NCBI GenBank assembly: GCA_947561585.1 | Contig: CANNZV010002537.1 | Coordinates: 1-64,000 of the forward strand | Origin: Caprella mutica | Taxonomy: Eukaryota; Arthropoda; Malacostraca; Amphipoda; Caprellidae | Direction: 5' to 3' | Length of the DNA stretch: 64,000 nt | Shown here: positions 49,125-59,960 of the stretch, one piece after another | Layout of the letters: every line of letters starts with the position of its first letter | How positions within the stretch are numbered: the first letter of the stretch is position 1 | The notes under the pieces: model-generated | What the model was told of the DNA's origin: nothing | Seen by the model: the letters and a program-made list of their open reading frames with translations, nothing else | The model's database searches: none | Position numbers and translations under genes: made by a program

Positions 49125-52100
49125 TCATGACTTGAGGAGCTCCACATTTATCCAGGTGAACAATATTTTCTTTTCAATTTTCTTAACATTGTAGCGGCAA
49201 TTTGATAATCCTTCAGTAGATAACTTTTTTAAGCCTTCCTTTCTAATCTTCCGCCTGGTAAGAGGAGATCAATTGATGTCATAGTTAATAACAGCTTTAG
49301 TCATTAGTATAAGAAAGTGAACGTCAGTAAATGGGGCAAAATAAATGTGATACCATTGAAGAATGGCGATTATTCATTATTCACAATTCTACACAGTCTT
49401 ACCTATCAGGGTTTGGTGTCGCATGTTTGTGTGGAAGCATTTTATACCGGGCAATACCGATATTGTATCGGGTTACAGACAATCCATGATGCTTAATGCG
49501 ATCGAACATGTCATCATCTTCAGATCCCCATCCCCAAAATCTGAGTAGAAAGATGGAACAATACTTCAAGGATAAGTATTTTAACAGTATATACAAGATG
49601 TCAAAAAATGCTTCGTTATGTAGATAAAGATTTTTTTAAAAGGTTTTAATTCAGTAGGTTGGTTGGCAAATAATTTATATAATGAGGAACTTGCTGATAT
49701 GTTAGAGCGCACGGCAATACGTTAGAGCGCACGGCAATGTTTGAGAGGCTGTTAGATTGTTTCAAGAGAGGTTCCCGAATAGGTATTTGCCTGGACACGA
49801 TATTTTAACGGCCTTACATCGTCACTTATGTGAACATGGAAGTTTTGGAATAGACCGGGAAGCCGATGGCTGGTCTCAGCCAATGCATAACTTTGTTGAG
49901 GGTTCGTGTCTCACTATTTCCTTGAAAGTCCTCGTGCAAACACCAGAGTTGTAGCACATGACTATCTATAAATGTTTGGCGTGTTGTGCAATGCAACAAT
50001 TTACTGAAGTGGAGGAAGAAAAAAGCTGGAAGCAAATATTTCGAATAATTATTGTACATTAAATAACATTATAATAAGTATGTAGCACTTTAATTTTCTA
50101 CTAATAACCACCATCTGATAGGAACGTAAATACTTGTGAATATATAGGTAGGAAAACTTTAAAAGCCAGTGCCTTGAAAAAAAAAACAGTTTTGAAAAGT
50201 TAGGTTTTGCAAAATTGCACTACAATCAGAGTATCCATATTTCAATAACGAAGCATTTTTGGACTTTTTGTTATTCTTGAAAGAGGTATTATTTTAGTTT
50301 TTTATGCAAGCTGTAAAATTTTGTAGGATCAGAAATAAAACACCTTAAATAGTGATAATTTATAAGTTTCTTTTCTGACGAATGCAATTAACCTGTTGCT
50401 GAAGCCATTGACTTTTTCGAAATCTTCAGTCGACATGGCACTCACACCACCAAAATATCTCTTGTACCAAGGTCTGTGGAAAGAGACAGACATTATTGAC
50501 TAGGAGTAACCTATGTTAAAGCTTGATGACTATATACCTTTAAAGTTTAATCAGCCAAGTGTTTTTCTTTTCTTCAGATATCTAATATGTAGGCATGAGA
50601 CACTTGCAATCGCATATAAAATATAATTATTTGAAAATATTAGAAATATACCTATAGTGTATTATTATTAAGAACTTCACTATTTATTAATTTGACGGCA
50701 GGAACAAAATGTAAGATTATAAAGAGAAAAAAACTACATTAAAGACACATGAAGCTTTTGAAACAAACTTCATGGAGGATGACGCTTTTGTTACCAAGTT
50801 AGGAGGACATTTTTTTTCTTTGATGTGATAGAATTAGCAACTCCATAGTTAATTATTTGTTATTATAAGTAGTCTCATTCTTTCATCATTTCAATAAAGT
50901 AAAGGAATTGGAAATGACGAATTTTCTTCAAAGGATATTTTGTTCTTCACTATTTTTTTTTTCAAATACTAGGGATTAAAATATTTTCCTTTCTTTTTTA
51001 AATAAACTATTAAAAGAAGTGCATAATAATTCTTAAAGGAAAGATAACCTATGCATAAACATAAAGCTTTGATGTAGCTTTCTTAACAAATCGGACTATA
51101 TAAGATAATAAATTCAAATAGACATTAAAAACAACTATATCTTCCCAGTCAAAAATAATAACTCGAGTGATATTCCTCAGGGATAACTTGGGCCATTGAG
51201 TTATGATTAGGGTTGTGACAATATGCGTTTAAAATTATAGATCCTGTAAATATTATATACGGAGAGAAATAAACTGTGTTGAATCATTCTAATTCAGCAG
51301 TATATAGTATTCACTACCATTTCGTTTCGTCTATGGTATCCCTAAGATCTATGATTTAAAACGCATATTGTCACAACCCTAGTTATGATATACACTAGGG
51401 AGAGAGGTAGTGTTGCAGCGATTGCAGGACGATGAGAACGACGTTGTAAAACCTTATTTTGTTTCAGTTATATCATTACTCCATTGAACTGACGCTAGAT
51501 TGCCTGTCACGTGACCCCAAAATAAGGAATTAACCGTCCTACAAGACGCGATATAATGTTGGCCACTGGCTTGCCACTTGGGTTGCTGCCTTTTTTCTGA
51601 AACACCCTGTATAATGCTACAGTTTATATACTACTCACTTGTAGTTTCTTTTGTCAAGTGCCAAACTCATGTGTCTGGGCTCCTTTGGGCAAGAGTAAAT
51701 ATTCCTATCGTCCTCCGGCACGTGGTCCACATCATGAAAAATATAGCAGTCGAACTGGTAAAGCTTCGAACCTTCTATCGCCCCAATATTCATGAGCTGA
51801 GCTCTATTGAACCTATTCGTATCTGGAATAGAAGTAAAACAGAGTCCCATGGAGCAATGTTCAATTAGCAGATGACTTCATGCTAAGCTCACTCACCATT
51901 CTGCTCCACCACAATAATAGTGTAATCTAGTTGTTGTTTCTGCAAGAACGGGTGCAAGTGTTTCAGCCAAATGCCTGAGAAAAGAAGCTGCCTGAGAAGA
52001 AGCTGAAAATTCATACCCTCCCCGATAATTAGAGAAAACAAAAAACAGTTTTCTAATTTTGAATCTATAAAATTAATGCTTTACAAGCGGACCATATATC

Positions 52101-53952
52101 GTTACAGGATGCCTAGCTATCCATATATGTCTCGTTAATTTTTATGGAAGTATACACTAGTTCTGTATAATTATCAAAATACCTAGATGCTCCTCCCTGT
52201 CTCTGTACGGTGTGATCACAGCAACTTTATGTCTGGCTAAACAGTCATGTGGTTTGAAGTGACCGCCTGCAAGAAGTTCAGGATGATGGCTTTCTTCATC
52301 CGGTATAGAGACTGGATCAGCATTCACTGTCACTCTACCATCTTATGGCAAAATAAGATTGGTATTCAATTTTAAATGATTAGCAGTTTCATAAGGTGAC
52401 TAATTTAGAAAACTCAAAATGAATTAATTGGAAATAGTCAAAATTCAGCTAATTTTTTAATAAATGAAATACGTTTATGACAAATTGCAGAACAAAAAAA
52501 TCTTATAATGTTGAATTCTGACAGAGAAAAAATGAAGAAGTTATATAAAGCAACAATAACATATAACATGCATAATTTGAAATATTGCTAGCTTTATTAT
52601 AAAGGAGTGATTTGAAATTAGTAGTTTTATTATCGTGTATACATACAGCTACGAATTTATTTAAGAAGTTCGTGTATTTTATATGTGCAATACTACGATT
52701 ATCAACTCTGTATATTTATATATAGAGTACGTAAAACTTAAAAAGGGTAGAATACCTATTTTAAAGGTTTAATTTCTTACTGCAGATGAACAATTTAGTT
52801 GCTTCCTTAATCACTCACGCAGGTTAGGTGGTTTCAAAGGACAATAGGCCATCTTTTCTGCTACTTCGTCCTGGTTCTCATTGTTACCATTATGAGATTC
52901 AAATGTCTTGTTGCTTTCGACAGCCAATGAAGAGGAATTGCTATGGTGGTACTTATTCTAAAGGGGAAATCATTAGCCATTTGATAACATGATAGGATTC
53001 ATTTCCAACTTTAACAATGAGGCAAAATAGAACTCTAGCCAAGTTTGCTATTCATATTGCATCGTGGGTTTCAGAATGAATTACTAATAACCTCTTGTTG
53101 ACAACTTGACAATAGTGAAATCTACCGAGAAAGTAGCTTACAGATTGCTGAAGCCTTATTTTTACATTATCATTCCCCTAATGATTTAAACCTAGAAATC
53201 TCACATTTATCGTCCACCTGATGTTGAAATTTTTCATGGTGACGTACGTTGAAAGAAGCAGGATTAAAAAGATGAACCTAAAAGTGTTGCGTTTGCGGCG
53301 GCAGAAGTGACCTGAGGGGCGGAATATAATTTCTTCACTAGTAACAACATCCTAATTAATTGTTCAGTACATCCTCATTACTCTAAAGTTCTAAACATTT
53401 ATCAAAATATGTATTTTATCTTTTCCAAGAAACTGTTCTCAGATGACAGCAAGATGTTCTTCATGCACGTCCGACCGACGACCGGTGGTTGAAATATCAA
53501 ACTCAGATACGATGTGTTTGATTTACTCTACATTTCCAAACACATTAAATAGAATATAAAATATATATTATCAATATTAGTTTAAGATACACTCATATTC
53601 AATTTAAGAGTTTGTACAAAAATTGGTTAATTATTACTTTAAAGTAATAGCTATTGATTAATTTTACTGATAAATTATTAGCATTTATTTTCCTAGTTGA
53701 GGACATTAATTTTACATACCAACATTTATTCTTCATTTGCACAAAATAATATATAATTTTTGGAGCACAATAATTAACATCGTGCGATTTTCGTTGGATA
53801 ATTTATTTAATCGGAATTTAACAAATTCGCGCCCAAACGATAGAAATCGCAAAATGTTTAATAATTTTGAAAAACAAACTTTAAGTTTATTCAGTAATTG
53901 CTTTCTTACCTCGATAGAAGCCACTTGTTTTCAATAGCTCTGCAGATTCCAT
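49125..53952 (-). CDS. Beta-1,4-galactosyltransferase family (GT7) Golgi enzyme, complete, 9 exons, 352 aa
   Basis: Exons: 53952-53910, 53311-53205, 52957-52819, 52341-52183, 51974-51897, 51822-51639, 50473-50393, 49540-49403, 49254-49125. All phases match (1059 nt). The start ATG at 53952 has a good context (AAAATGG). A type II signal anchor follows the basic CRRKRNTFR: FIFLILLLSTYVTM at about residues 26-39. A stem region with NSS and NKT sequons follows, and the GT7 catalytic domain begins near HKVAVITPYRDREEHL. Then come WLKHLHPFLQKQQLDYTIIV, RFNRAQLMNIG, the metal-binding FHDVDHV (DVD at about 206-208), YFGGVSAM and FWGWGSEDDDMFDRI (about 265-279). The enzyme transfers Gal or GalNAc from UDP-sugar in beta-1,4 linkage to terminal GlcNAc. 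The residue equal to Tyr289 of bovine B4GALT1 is Tyr (YFGG), which in that enzyme favours galactose. The C-terminus has a family-like KKLSTEGLSNCRYNV. Confidence 0.95.
49745..49880 (+). pseudogene. DUF4817-like transposon fossil in a galactosyltransferase intron
   Basis: The plus frame reads RAVRLFQERFPNRYLPGHDI then LTALHRHLCEHGSFGIDRE. From memory this matches the DUF4817 helix-turn-helix domain (pattern ERFPNR...LC.TGSF) found in many arthropod Tc1/mariner-like elements. No catalytic part follows; the frame drifts and ends at 49954. Just upstream, GTTAGAGCGCACGGCAAT is duplicated in tandem (49702-49739). Confidence 0.6.
51208..51381. mobile_element. hAT-like MITE, copy 4 with perfect 8-bp target duplication
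   Basis: 174 bp, TAGGGTTGTGACAATATGCG...CGCATATTGTCACAACCCTA. It is flanked by GTTATGAT on both sides (51200-51207, 51382-51389). It sits in the galactosyltransferase intron between exons 6 and 7. Confidence 0.93.
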
Positions 53953-54526
53953 TTTTCGGAGGTGTAGGTTAGTAGTTGGTTTGAAAATAAATTCCTCTTC
54001 TTTTAGTTGAAACTAATCAAATTCTTTTGATTTTAACGTCTCTTTTACAAATTCACTTTATCGATATAATTACCTACATTTTATAACTTATCCGATCACG
54101 AAACATCAAATAATATTACATATATTTAATTAGAATAGAAGGACTACCCAGGCAGCAAGGATTTATTCCTGGAATACTCCCTTAATATCCCAAGAATAAA
54201 TGCAACTTTTTTAGGTACTTTCATCTATTTTCTTCAACTCTACTAACGAAGAAGACTTCTCACCAATACCACATGCAGCTACTCGTGCAACTGCAATTTC
54301 CAGCTCCCCAACCTGATTTAACTCACCTAATATCATCTATTCATTTATGGATAAATCTTAATTCATATTATAAAACCCGTATTTGATTCTGCTGTTTGTA
54401 AAATAACCTTAAATCAACTAATTGTTCAAAGACTAGGAAAAGAAAGATTTCATAGAAATATACCTACACAGATAAGTGTACATTTAAAGAGGATGGGTGC
54501 TCAACATTTTGATCACTCGTTAAATA
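53953..54526. other. Presumed promoter flank of the galactosyltransferase gene
   Basis: AT-rich, no recognisable core promoter. A half-element related to the foldback at 54527 (GCAAGGATTTATTCCTGGAA...CTTAATATCCCAAG) is at about 54153-54200. Confidence 0.5.
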
Positions 54527-54660
54527 CACTTACATTCCCTGGCAAGAAGGATTTATTCCGGGGATATTAAGGGAATGTCCAAGGAATCAATCTTTCTCCC
54601 TAGGATATTCCCTTAATATCCCAGGAAAAATTCTTGTTGCCAGGGTTGCGGTAAGTGGAA
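54527..54660. mobile_element. Foldback MITE, about 130 bp
   Basis: The left arm ACACTTACATTCCCTGGCAA...GGGGATATTAAGGGAATGTC and the right arm ...GGATATTCCCTTAATATCCC...TTGCCAGGGTTGCGGTAAGTG are reverse complements over most of their length, with a short unpaired centre. A single arm occurs at 54153. Confidence 0.8.
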
Positions 54661-54711
54661 TCATCTATACAATTGATTTGTAACTGAAGTTCAGGTATTC
54701 ACTCGCGTGTA

Positions 54712-54969
54712 ATGATTTTTCGATATGGGAATTTGAAGATGTTCACGGAAGATCTGAAGAAGTTTATAGTCAAGGCCTTCGGACGGAATCCCTCGGACAA
54801 CAAAGCGAAGAAAAATTTCCTCCGCAAATTCAAGATTGGAAAGGAAACGAACCTCAATGATTATTTCAAGTGGGAAATATTTCACCTGGAAGACAAATTG
54901 TTTCTTTTTAATTATCTTAAATTTTGCAACCTGATTTCTGTTTGCTATCTGCATATGTCTTCATACTAA
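54712..54969 (+). CDS. Small ORF, 85 aa, unknown
   Basis: An ATG-initiated plus-strand frame whose first 60 codons are richer in G/C at third positions than its surroundings. It is lysine-rich (VKAFGRNPSDNKAKKNFLRK, FKIGKETNLNDYFKW). The last 20 residues are hydrophobic and AT-rich, perhaps intron read-through. No recognised domain or partner exon. It could be a transposon fragment. Confidence 0.25.
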   Translation: MIFRYGNLKMFTEDLKKFIVKAFGRNPSDNKAKKNFLRKFKIGKETNLNDYFKWEIFHLEDKLFLFNYLKFCNLISVCYLHMSSY

Positions 54970-56046
54970 GTATTTTTGTTATTTCTACTGTCTGAAGCTC
55001 TAAAAGGTGAATTTAGCTTCCAGGTGAATAATTTGCGGTATATCTATTTAGATTTTAGTTTTAGATTTTATTTAACAAAATATTACCACGAAAGTCACCG
55101 TTACTTTTTTCTGTTATAAAAACTAATTTCTGAACCAGTATTGTTTCTAATAACTTCATCTAAATAGTAATATTGATATACAATAAAACATATTGTCTTC
55201 GTTTTCTATGTCTACGAACTGTCATAACATAGAGACATGTCTCGCAATTATTTCCACTTTTAAAAACGTGGTGTGATAAAAGCGGGACCTGCCTGTAATA
55301 ATACAAAATTTATTTCCGTGATACATTGGTTAACAATGAGTTCAATTCAAGTTTTACACATATTTATTGTAGTTTTTCAGCACACATTTACGATTTAGAA
55401 GCTGAACGCTGCAGATGGTAGAGACTTTTTTATCCGACTACCTTGAAGGATACCGACTAGCTGCCTACTGAAGAACTATACTGAACTGCCCTATACCGAA
55501 TATACACAAACACTAGTTTTTCTTTACTCCAGCATGTAGTTCATTTCACCTAATACAAAATGGTTTCACATGGTTTGCTATCGCCTTATCGCTCCAGCCA
55601 TTATACTTGCAGCTGTGCCATTTTATGTGAAACCCATACAAATAACTTTCTCACAGTAATATTTCTATGTTCTTAAACAAATCAGCCCTATTGTATCAGA
55701 TAACTAGTGTATTTATTACCCGTAAAAATGACTTACTACATTTTATTTCATTTTCAAAATTATCCAGATTGATTTTATAAAAATTCTAGGATCTTTTTGG
55801 AATACAGATTCGGTTTTCCGGGATTTTCGGTTTTCTGGATTATCGGTTACCTGAATTTTCGGTTATTCGGATTTCGGCAATCCTAACCTTGATTTTAGTC
55901 CTGGAATCATATCGTGTCTTAAAAATTAGAGCGTGACATTTTTTTTGCAACCTACCAACGGACCAACTAACTAAGCAACAGATAAACACAAACTGAGTAT
56001 TAGTATATATGTATAGTGTGATCTTTGTACACCTAATTTTAATTGA
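54970..56046. other. No gene recognised
   Basis: AT-rich. It includes an element end AAAGCGGGACCTGCCTGTAA (55280-55299) like that at 24031-24050, and a run of CGGTTTTCCGGATTTTCGG-type short motifs at 55810-55880. Confidence 0.45.
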
Positions 56047-56627
56047 AGGTCCTCTCCAGGCTCCGGGAAAAAAATGAGTTTATTACATAATATTATAGAA
56101 CTAAGGTCTACGATCATTATTCCGAAAACCGCATACAATTCGGTTCAGTGTATATTTTATTATTTATTTTTAAAGTTTTTTAATACTCTGTGATCAACAA
56201 TCGAGCGAATCTCCAGCCTGACGCTGAGAAAGAAGATTGTACACTCTTTGTTTTGATTTTAAATTTAGATTTTTAAACAAACAATGCGTTTTTGGCCTTC
56301 TTTTAAGATATTAATTGTTTCTAATAGTATATAAACGTTTCTATAATAAGTTTATCTGAATTTGAACCTTTGAACGAATAATAAATAGAATTATTAAACC
56401 AAATACCTAGTTGACAATCAAAACAAATGGTGTACATTCTTCTTCTTCAGACTGAAAATTAGAAAGTCGGAAGTAAAGTAGGTTTTGTAGAGTTTGAATT
56501 ATAAAAATCTTTAAAAGCATATAAAATTAAAAATATGCTATCAATTTTTATGGGGTTTGCAGTAAAATGATGAGAAACATCAGCCTCGTTGATTTAAGCA
56601 ATAAAAAAATTTGCTTGGAGGGGACCT
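56047..56627. mobile_element. TTAA-type nonautonomous element (second copy)
   Basis: Homologous to 12784-13347 over its full length: starts AGGTCCTCTCCAGGCTCCGG, ends TTGCTTGGAGGGGACCT, with TTAA at the right and TTGA at the left. Confidence 0.7.
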
Positions 56628-57566
56628 TTAACGCTTCTTCACACATGTCAGGTTTCTATCTGTTCCGGCTCCTCTCAGTGATTTTTTAGCACTGAGATGA
56701 GCCGGTACTGAGTGAAATTAAAGTAACGATTCACCGACACTGTAGCACTGAGAGGAGACGGACCGGACACATCACGTATAGAACACTTATGTATGTGAAC
56801 AAGCTTTTTAATTGGTCTGGGTGCACGATGACAAATTTGCAAAATTGAAAATTATAGGAAATTAGCAAACAGTGATTCGAGAAAATATAATCATGGGGAG
56901 TCATCTTTGGCGCTGGTTTAATTTGTCGTAAAGGTTTGTTATGAAATAAATAATTGTAAGATGCAAACAAATGTTCTGTATCAAGCCTTAACGATAAAAT
57001 CAGTTTACATTTATAATACTCTTGAGTGTGATAGTAAAAATAGGTCACAATTAGGGTTGTGACACTATTCTTTATGAAATACGTTTCTATGCTTTAAGCT
57101 TGTTAAATATGCTTTATATGCCTTACAATATTCTTTTTATGCTTAAAATATGTTACATATGCTTATTGTGCGTTCAGGTTAGCTTTATATGCCCAATGAT
57201 ATGCGTTCAGGTTAGCTTTATATGTTCTTATTTCTTTGAAATAAGGCTAATTGTAATTGAGAGTTTTCATTGATGGTATATTTATATAGAAGGCAGGGTA
57301 GGAAACAATGTCAAATTGAGACAGTTTATTCTGTACGAGGTAACAAAAGTAAAAAATAGTGATCAGTGTTTGATATCAATTTCAATTAGAAATCAATCTA
57401 TCTATATTCTATATAGTAAATAAAAATCATAGTAACTTAAATTGCACATTGAAGAAATCTAGCATTTATTGCATTTTATAATCCTAGCTTGTTTTAAATG
57501 GTCGGAAATAAATCTAAGTCTAAGGTTTGTAGACAGAAAAAAAGTCATTTCAGCATCACAAGTTAC

Positions 57567-57745
57567 TAAAGTTGTGACAATATGCTCTTAAAATCATAGA
57601 TTTCGAAAACATTATAGACGGAAAGAATTAAAGAGTATTGAATGGTTCTAAACCAGCGGTATATAGTATTCGATACCATTTCATTTCGTTTCGTCTATGA
57701 TAATTTGGGGATTTATGATTTTAAGAGCATATTGTGACAACCCTG
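57567..57745. mobile_element. hAT-like MITE, copy 5 with perfect 8-bp target duplication
   Basis: 179 bp, from TAAAGTTGTGACAATATGCT to GAGCATATTGTGACAACCCTG. It is flanked by CAAGTTAC on both sides (57559-57566, 57746-57753). An isolated end (TTAGGGTTGTGACACTATTC) at 57052 may be a truncated seventh copy. Confidence 0.93.
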
Positions 57746-58211
57746 CAAGTTACAATATACATTCAGTTAATTAAGAGCTGTAGAGTTCTTTGATGAATTC
57801 ATTGTCAGTTGTCTAATTCCCGGATAAAATTGAACTGATCGCTTTCATAATTGAGAAACGTTTTTTTTTTTTAAATATGCTGCATCTTACAAAATACCGT
57901 TAGTCGTATATTTTTCGTAAGCTCATCAAACCAGTAATGTCAAATTGTTACCTGCTTATTAAAATTATTAATAATTATCGCCTTAAAGGTCCTAATAGGT
58001 TCGAATGATTCAGTAAAGGTAGAATCATTCGTAGAGCGGCTAGAGCCGCTCTACGACCGTCAGTTTCACTAAATTAAATTATTAATATTAATTAGTATTA
58101 AACTGTTAATTTATTTAATTATGATGCTTTAATTATTAGTATTAATTAATTCATTAATATTAATTTAACTATCAATATGAATTAATTTATTAATGTTAAT
58201 TTACTTATAAA

Positions 58212-58389
58212 CAGGGCTGGGACAATATGCTCTAAAAACTATAGATCCCAAAAATATCATAGACTGAAGGAATTTAAGAATATCGAATGGTTCTGCACCA
58301 GCTGTAAATAGTATTCGATACCATTTCATTTCGTTTCGTCTATAATATTTTCAGGATCTATAGTTTTAGAGCATATTGTCCCAACCCTA
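58212..58389. mobile_element. hAT-like MITE, copy 6
   Basis: 178 bp, CAGGGCTGGGACAATATGCT...GAGCATATTGTCCCAACCCTA. It is flanked by CTTATAAA and CTTATTAA (7 of 8 matching). The GGGAC/GTCCC change is present in both ends, so the arms have stayed complementary. Confidence 0.92.
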
Positions 58390-58446
58390 CTTATTAATAT
58401 TGAATTAAAACAGTACCAAAGATATCTGAATTAACAGCAAATTTTG

Positions 58447-58785
58447 TCAGTATTTTAAAAATATAATAGAGCTGTAAAAATTACTACTATACCTAAGAGC
58501 AGTCAAGCCGTAGCGGCTCGAGCCGCTTCGATTGTACGGCTGTAGACGCTCCATTGGAAAAGGGTAAATGGGATATAACGGACAGCAGTCGAAAAGGAGA
58601 GCCTCGAGTCTCTTCAGCCACCGGAAAATGAAGAGGTGATAGTAAATGAAGTCTAGGAGTCTGCCCGACACAGAATCTAAGACCTCGTAGTTGAAGAGCA
58701 TAACCCTAGCGCTATCTTCTAAAACTGCAAGTAGCGTTAAAAAGATAAACATGGTAAAAGCGAAAGAAGATCGTACATAATCCAA
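58447..58785 (-). CDS. Small ORF with a membrane-like segment, probably element-derived
   Basis: Open for 112 codons; the first ATG (context ACCATG) would give about 101 aa. A hydrophobic stretch MFIFLTLLAVL is followed by EDSARVMLFNYEVLDSVSGR. A diverged, frameshifted copy lies on the other strand at 34018-34230, which suggests a mobile element rather than a host gene. It ends about 0.1 kb from the Argonaute 3' repeat array. Confidence 0.3.
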   Translation of the reverse strand: MDYVRSSFAFTMFIFLTLLAVLEDSARVMLFNYEVLDSVSGRLLDFIYYHLFIFRWLKRLEALLFDCCPLYPIYPFPMERLQPYNRSGSSRYGLTALRYSSNFYSSIIFLKY

Positions 58786-58846
58786 ATTATAACCTCTGGG
58801 TCTATACTAAATTAAAGGAAAAGCATGAACCCCAAAAAGCTAATAT

Positions 58847-58852
58847 ATTTAT
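58847..58852 (-). promoter_or_regulatory. Possible polyadenylation signal for the Argonaute gene
   Basis: AATAAA on the minus strand, about 65 bp beyond the distal end of the 24-bp repeat array and about 1.1 kb past the Argonaute stop. If used, the array is a long repetitive 3' UTR. Confidence 0.35.
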
Positions 58853-58917
58853 TTGAAAAAGAAATCTTTAAAGCATCAAGCAATACATTTAAAAGATTAG
58901 GAACATTCACACACAGA

Positions 58918-59960
58918 ACAGATTTAAAAACGAAGAGCAGATTTAAACCGCAAACGAAGAGCAGATTTAAACCGCAAACGAAGAGCAGATTTAAACCGCA
59001 AACGAAGTGCCGATTTAAACCACAAACGAAGAGCAGATTTAAACCGCAAACGAAGAACAGATTTAAACCGCAAACGAAGAGCAGATTTAAACCGCAAACG
59101 AAGAGCAGATTTAAACCGCAAACGAAGAGCAGATTTAAACCACAAACGAAGAGCAGATTTAAACCACAAACGAAGAGCAGATTTAAACCGCAAACGAAGA
59201 GCAGATTTAAACAGCAAACGAAGAGCAGATTTAAACCGCAAACGAAGAGCAGATTTAAACCGCAAACGAAGAGCAGATTTAAACCGCAAACGAAGAGCAG
59301 ATTTAAACCACAAACGAAGAGCAGATTTAAACCACAAACGAAGAGCAGATTTAAACCGCAAACGAAGAACAGATTTAAACCGCAAACGAAGAGCAGATTT
59401 AAACCACAAACGAAGAGCAGATTTAAACCACAAACGAAGAGCAGATTTAAACCGCAAACGAAGAGCAGATTTAAACCACAAACGAAGAGCAGATTTAAAC
59501 CACAAACTAAGAGCAGATTTAAACCACAAACTAAGAGCAGATTTAAACCACAAACGAAGAGCAGATTTAAACCACAAACGAAGAGCAGATTTAAACCACA
59601 AACGAAGAGCAGATTTAAACCGCAAACGAAGAACAGATTTAAACCGCAAACGAAGAGCAGATTTAAACCGCAAACGAAGAGCAGATTTAAACCACAAACG
59701 AAGAGCAGATTTAAACCGCAAACGAAGAGCAGATTTAAACCACAAACGAAGAGCAGATTTAAACCACAAACTAAGAGCAGATTTAAACCACAAACTAAGA
59801 GCAGATTTAAACCACAAACGAAGAGCAGATTTAAACCACAAACGAAGAGCAGATTTAAACCACAAACGAAGAGCAGATTTAAACCACAAACGAAGAGCAG
59901 ATTTAAACCACAAACGAAGAGCAGATTTAAACCGCAAACGAAGAACACGTTCAAAGCTCA
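58918..59960. repeat. 24-bp minisatellite, about 43 copies, beginning at the Argonaute stop codon
   Basis: 24-bp units, plus strand CAAACGAAGAGCAGATTTAA then ACCG. Eight codons per unit keep one plus frame (KSRFKPQT) and two minus frames (NLLFVCGL and RFKSALRL) open for 345-380 codons. The unit next to the gene is diverged and contains the Argonaute stop: minus-strand GTTTGAGC aligns with GTTTGCGG of the other units. The plus-strand and other minus frames have no credible start and are not called as genes. Confidence 0.97.

Noticed and set aside
53737..53937. Overlapping small frames at the first galactosyltransferase exon
   Set aside because: AT-rich chance frames; the real coding here is the 43-bp first exon 53952-53910 on the minus strand.
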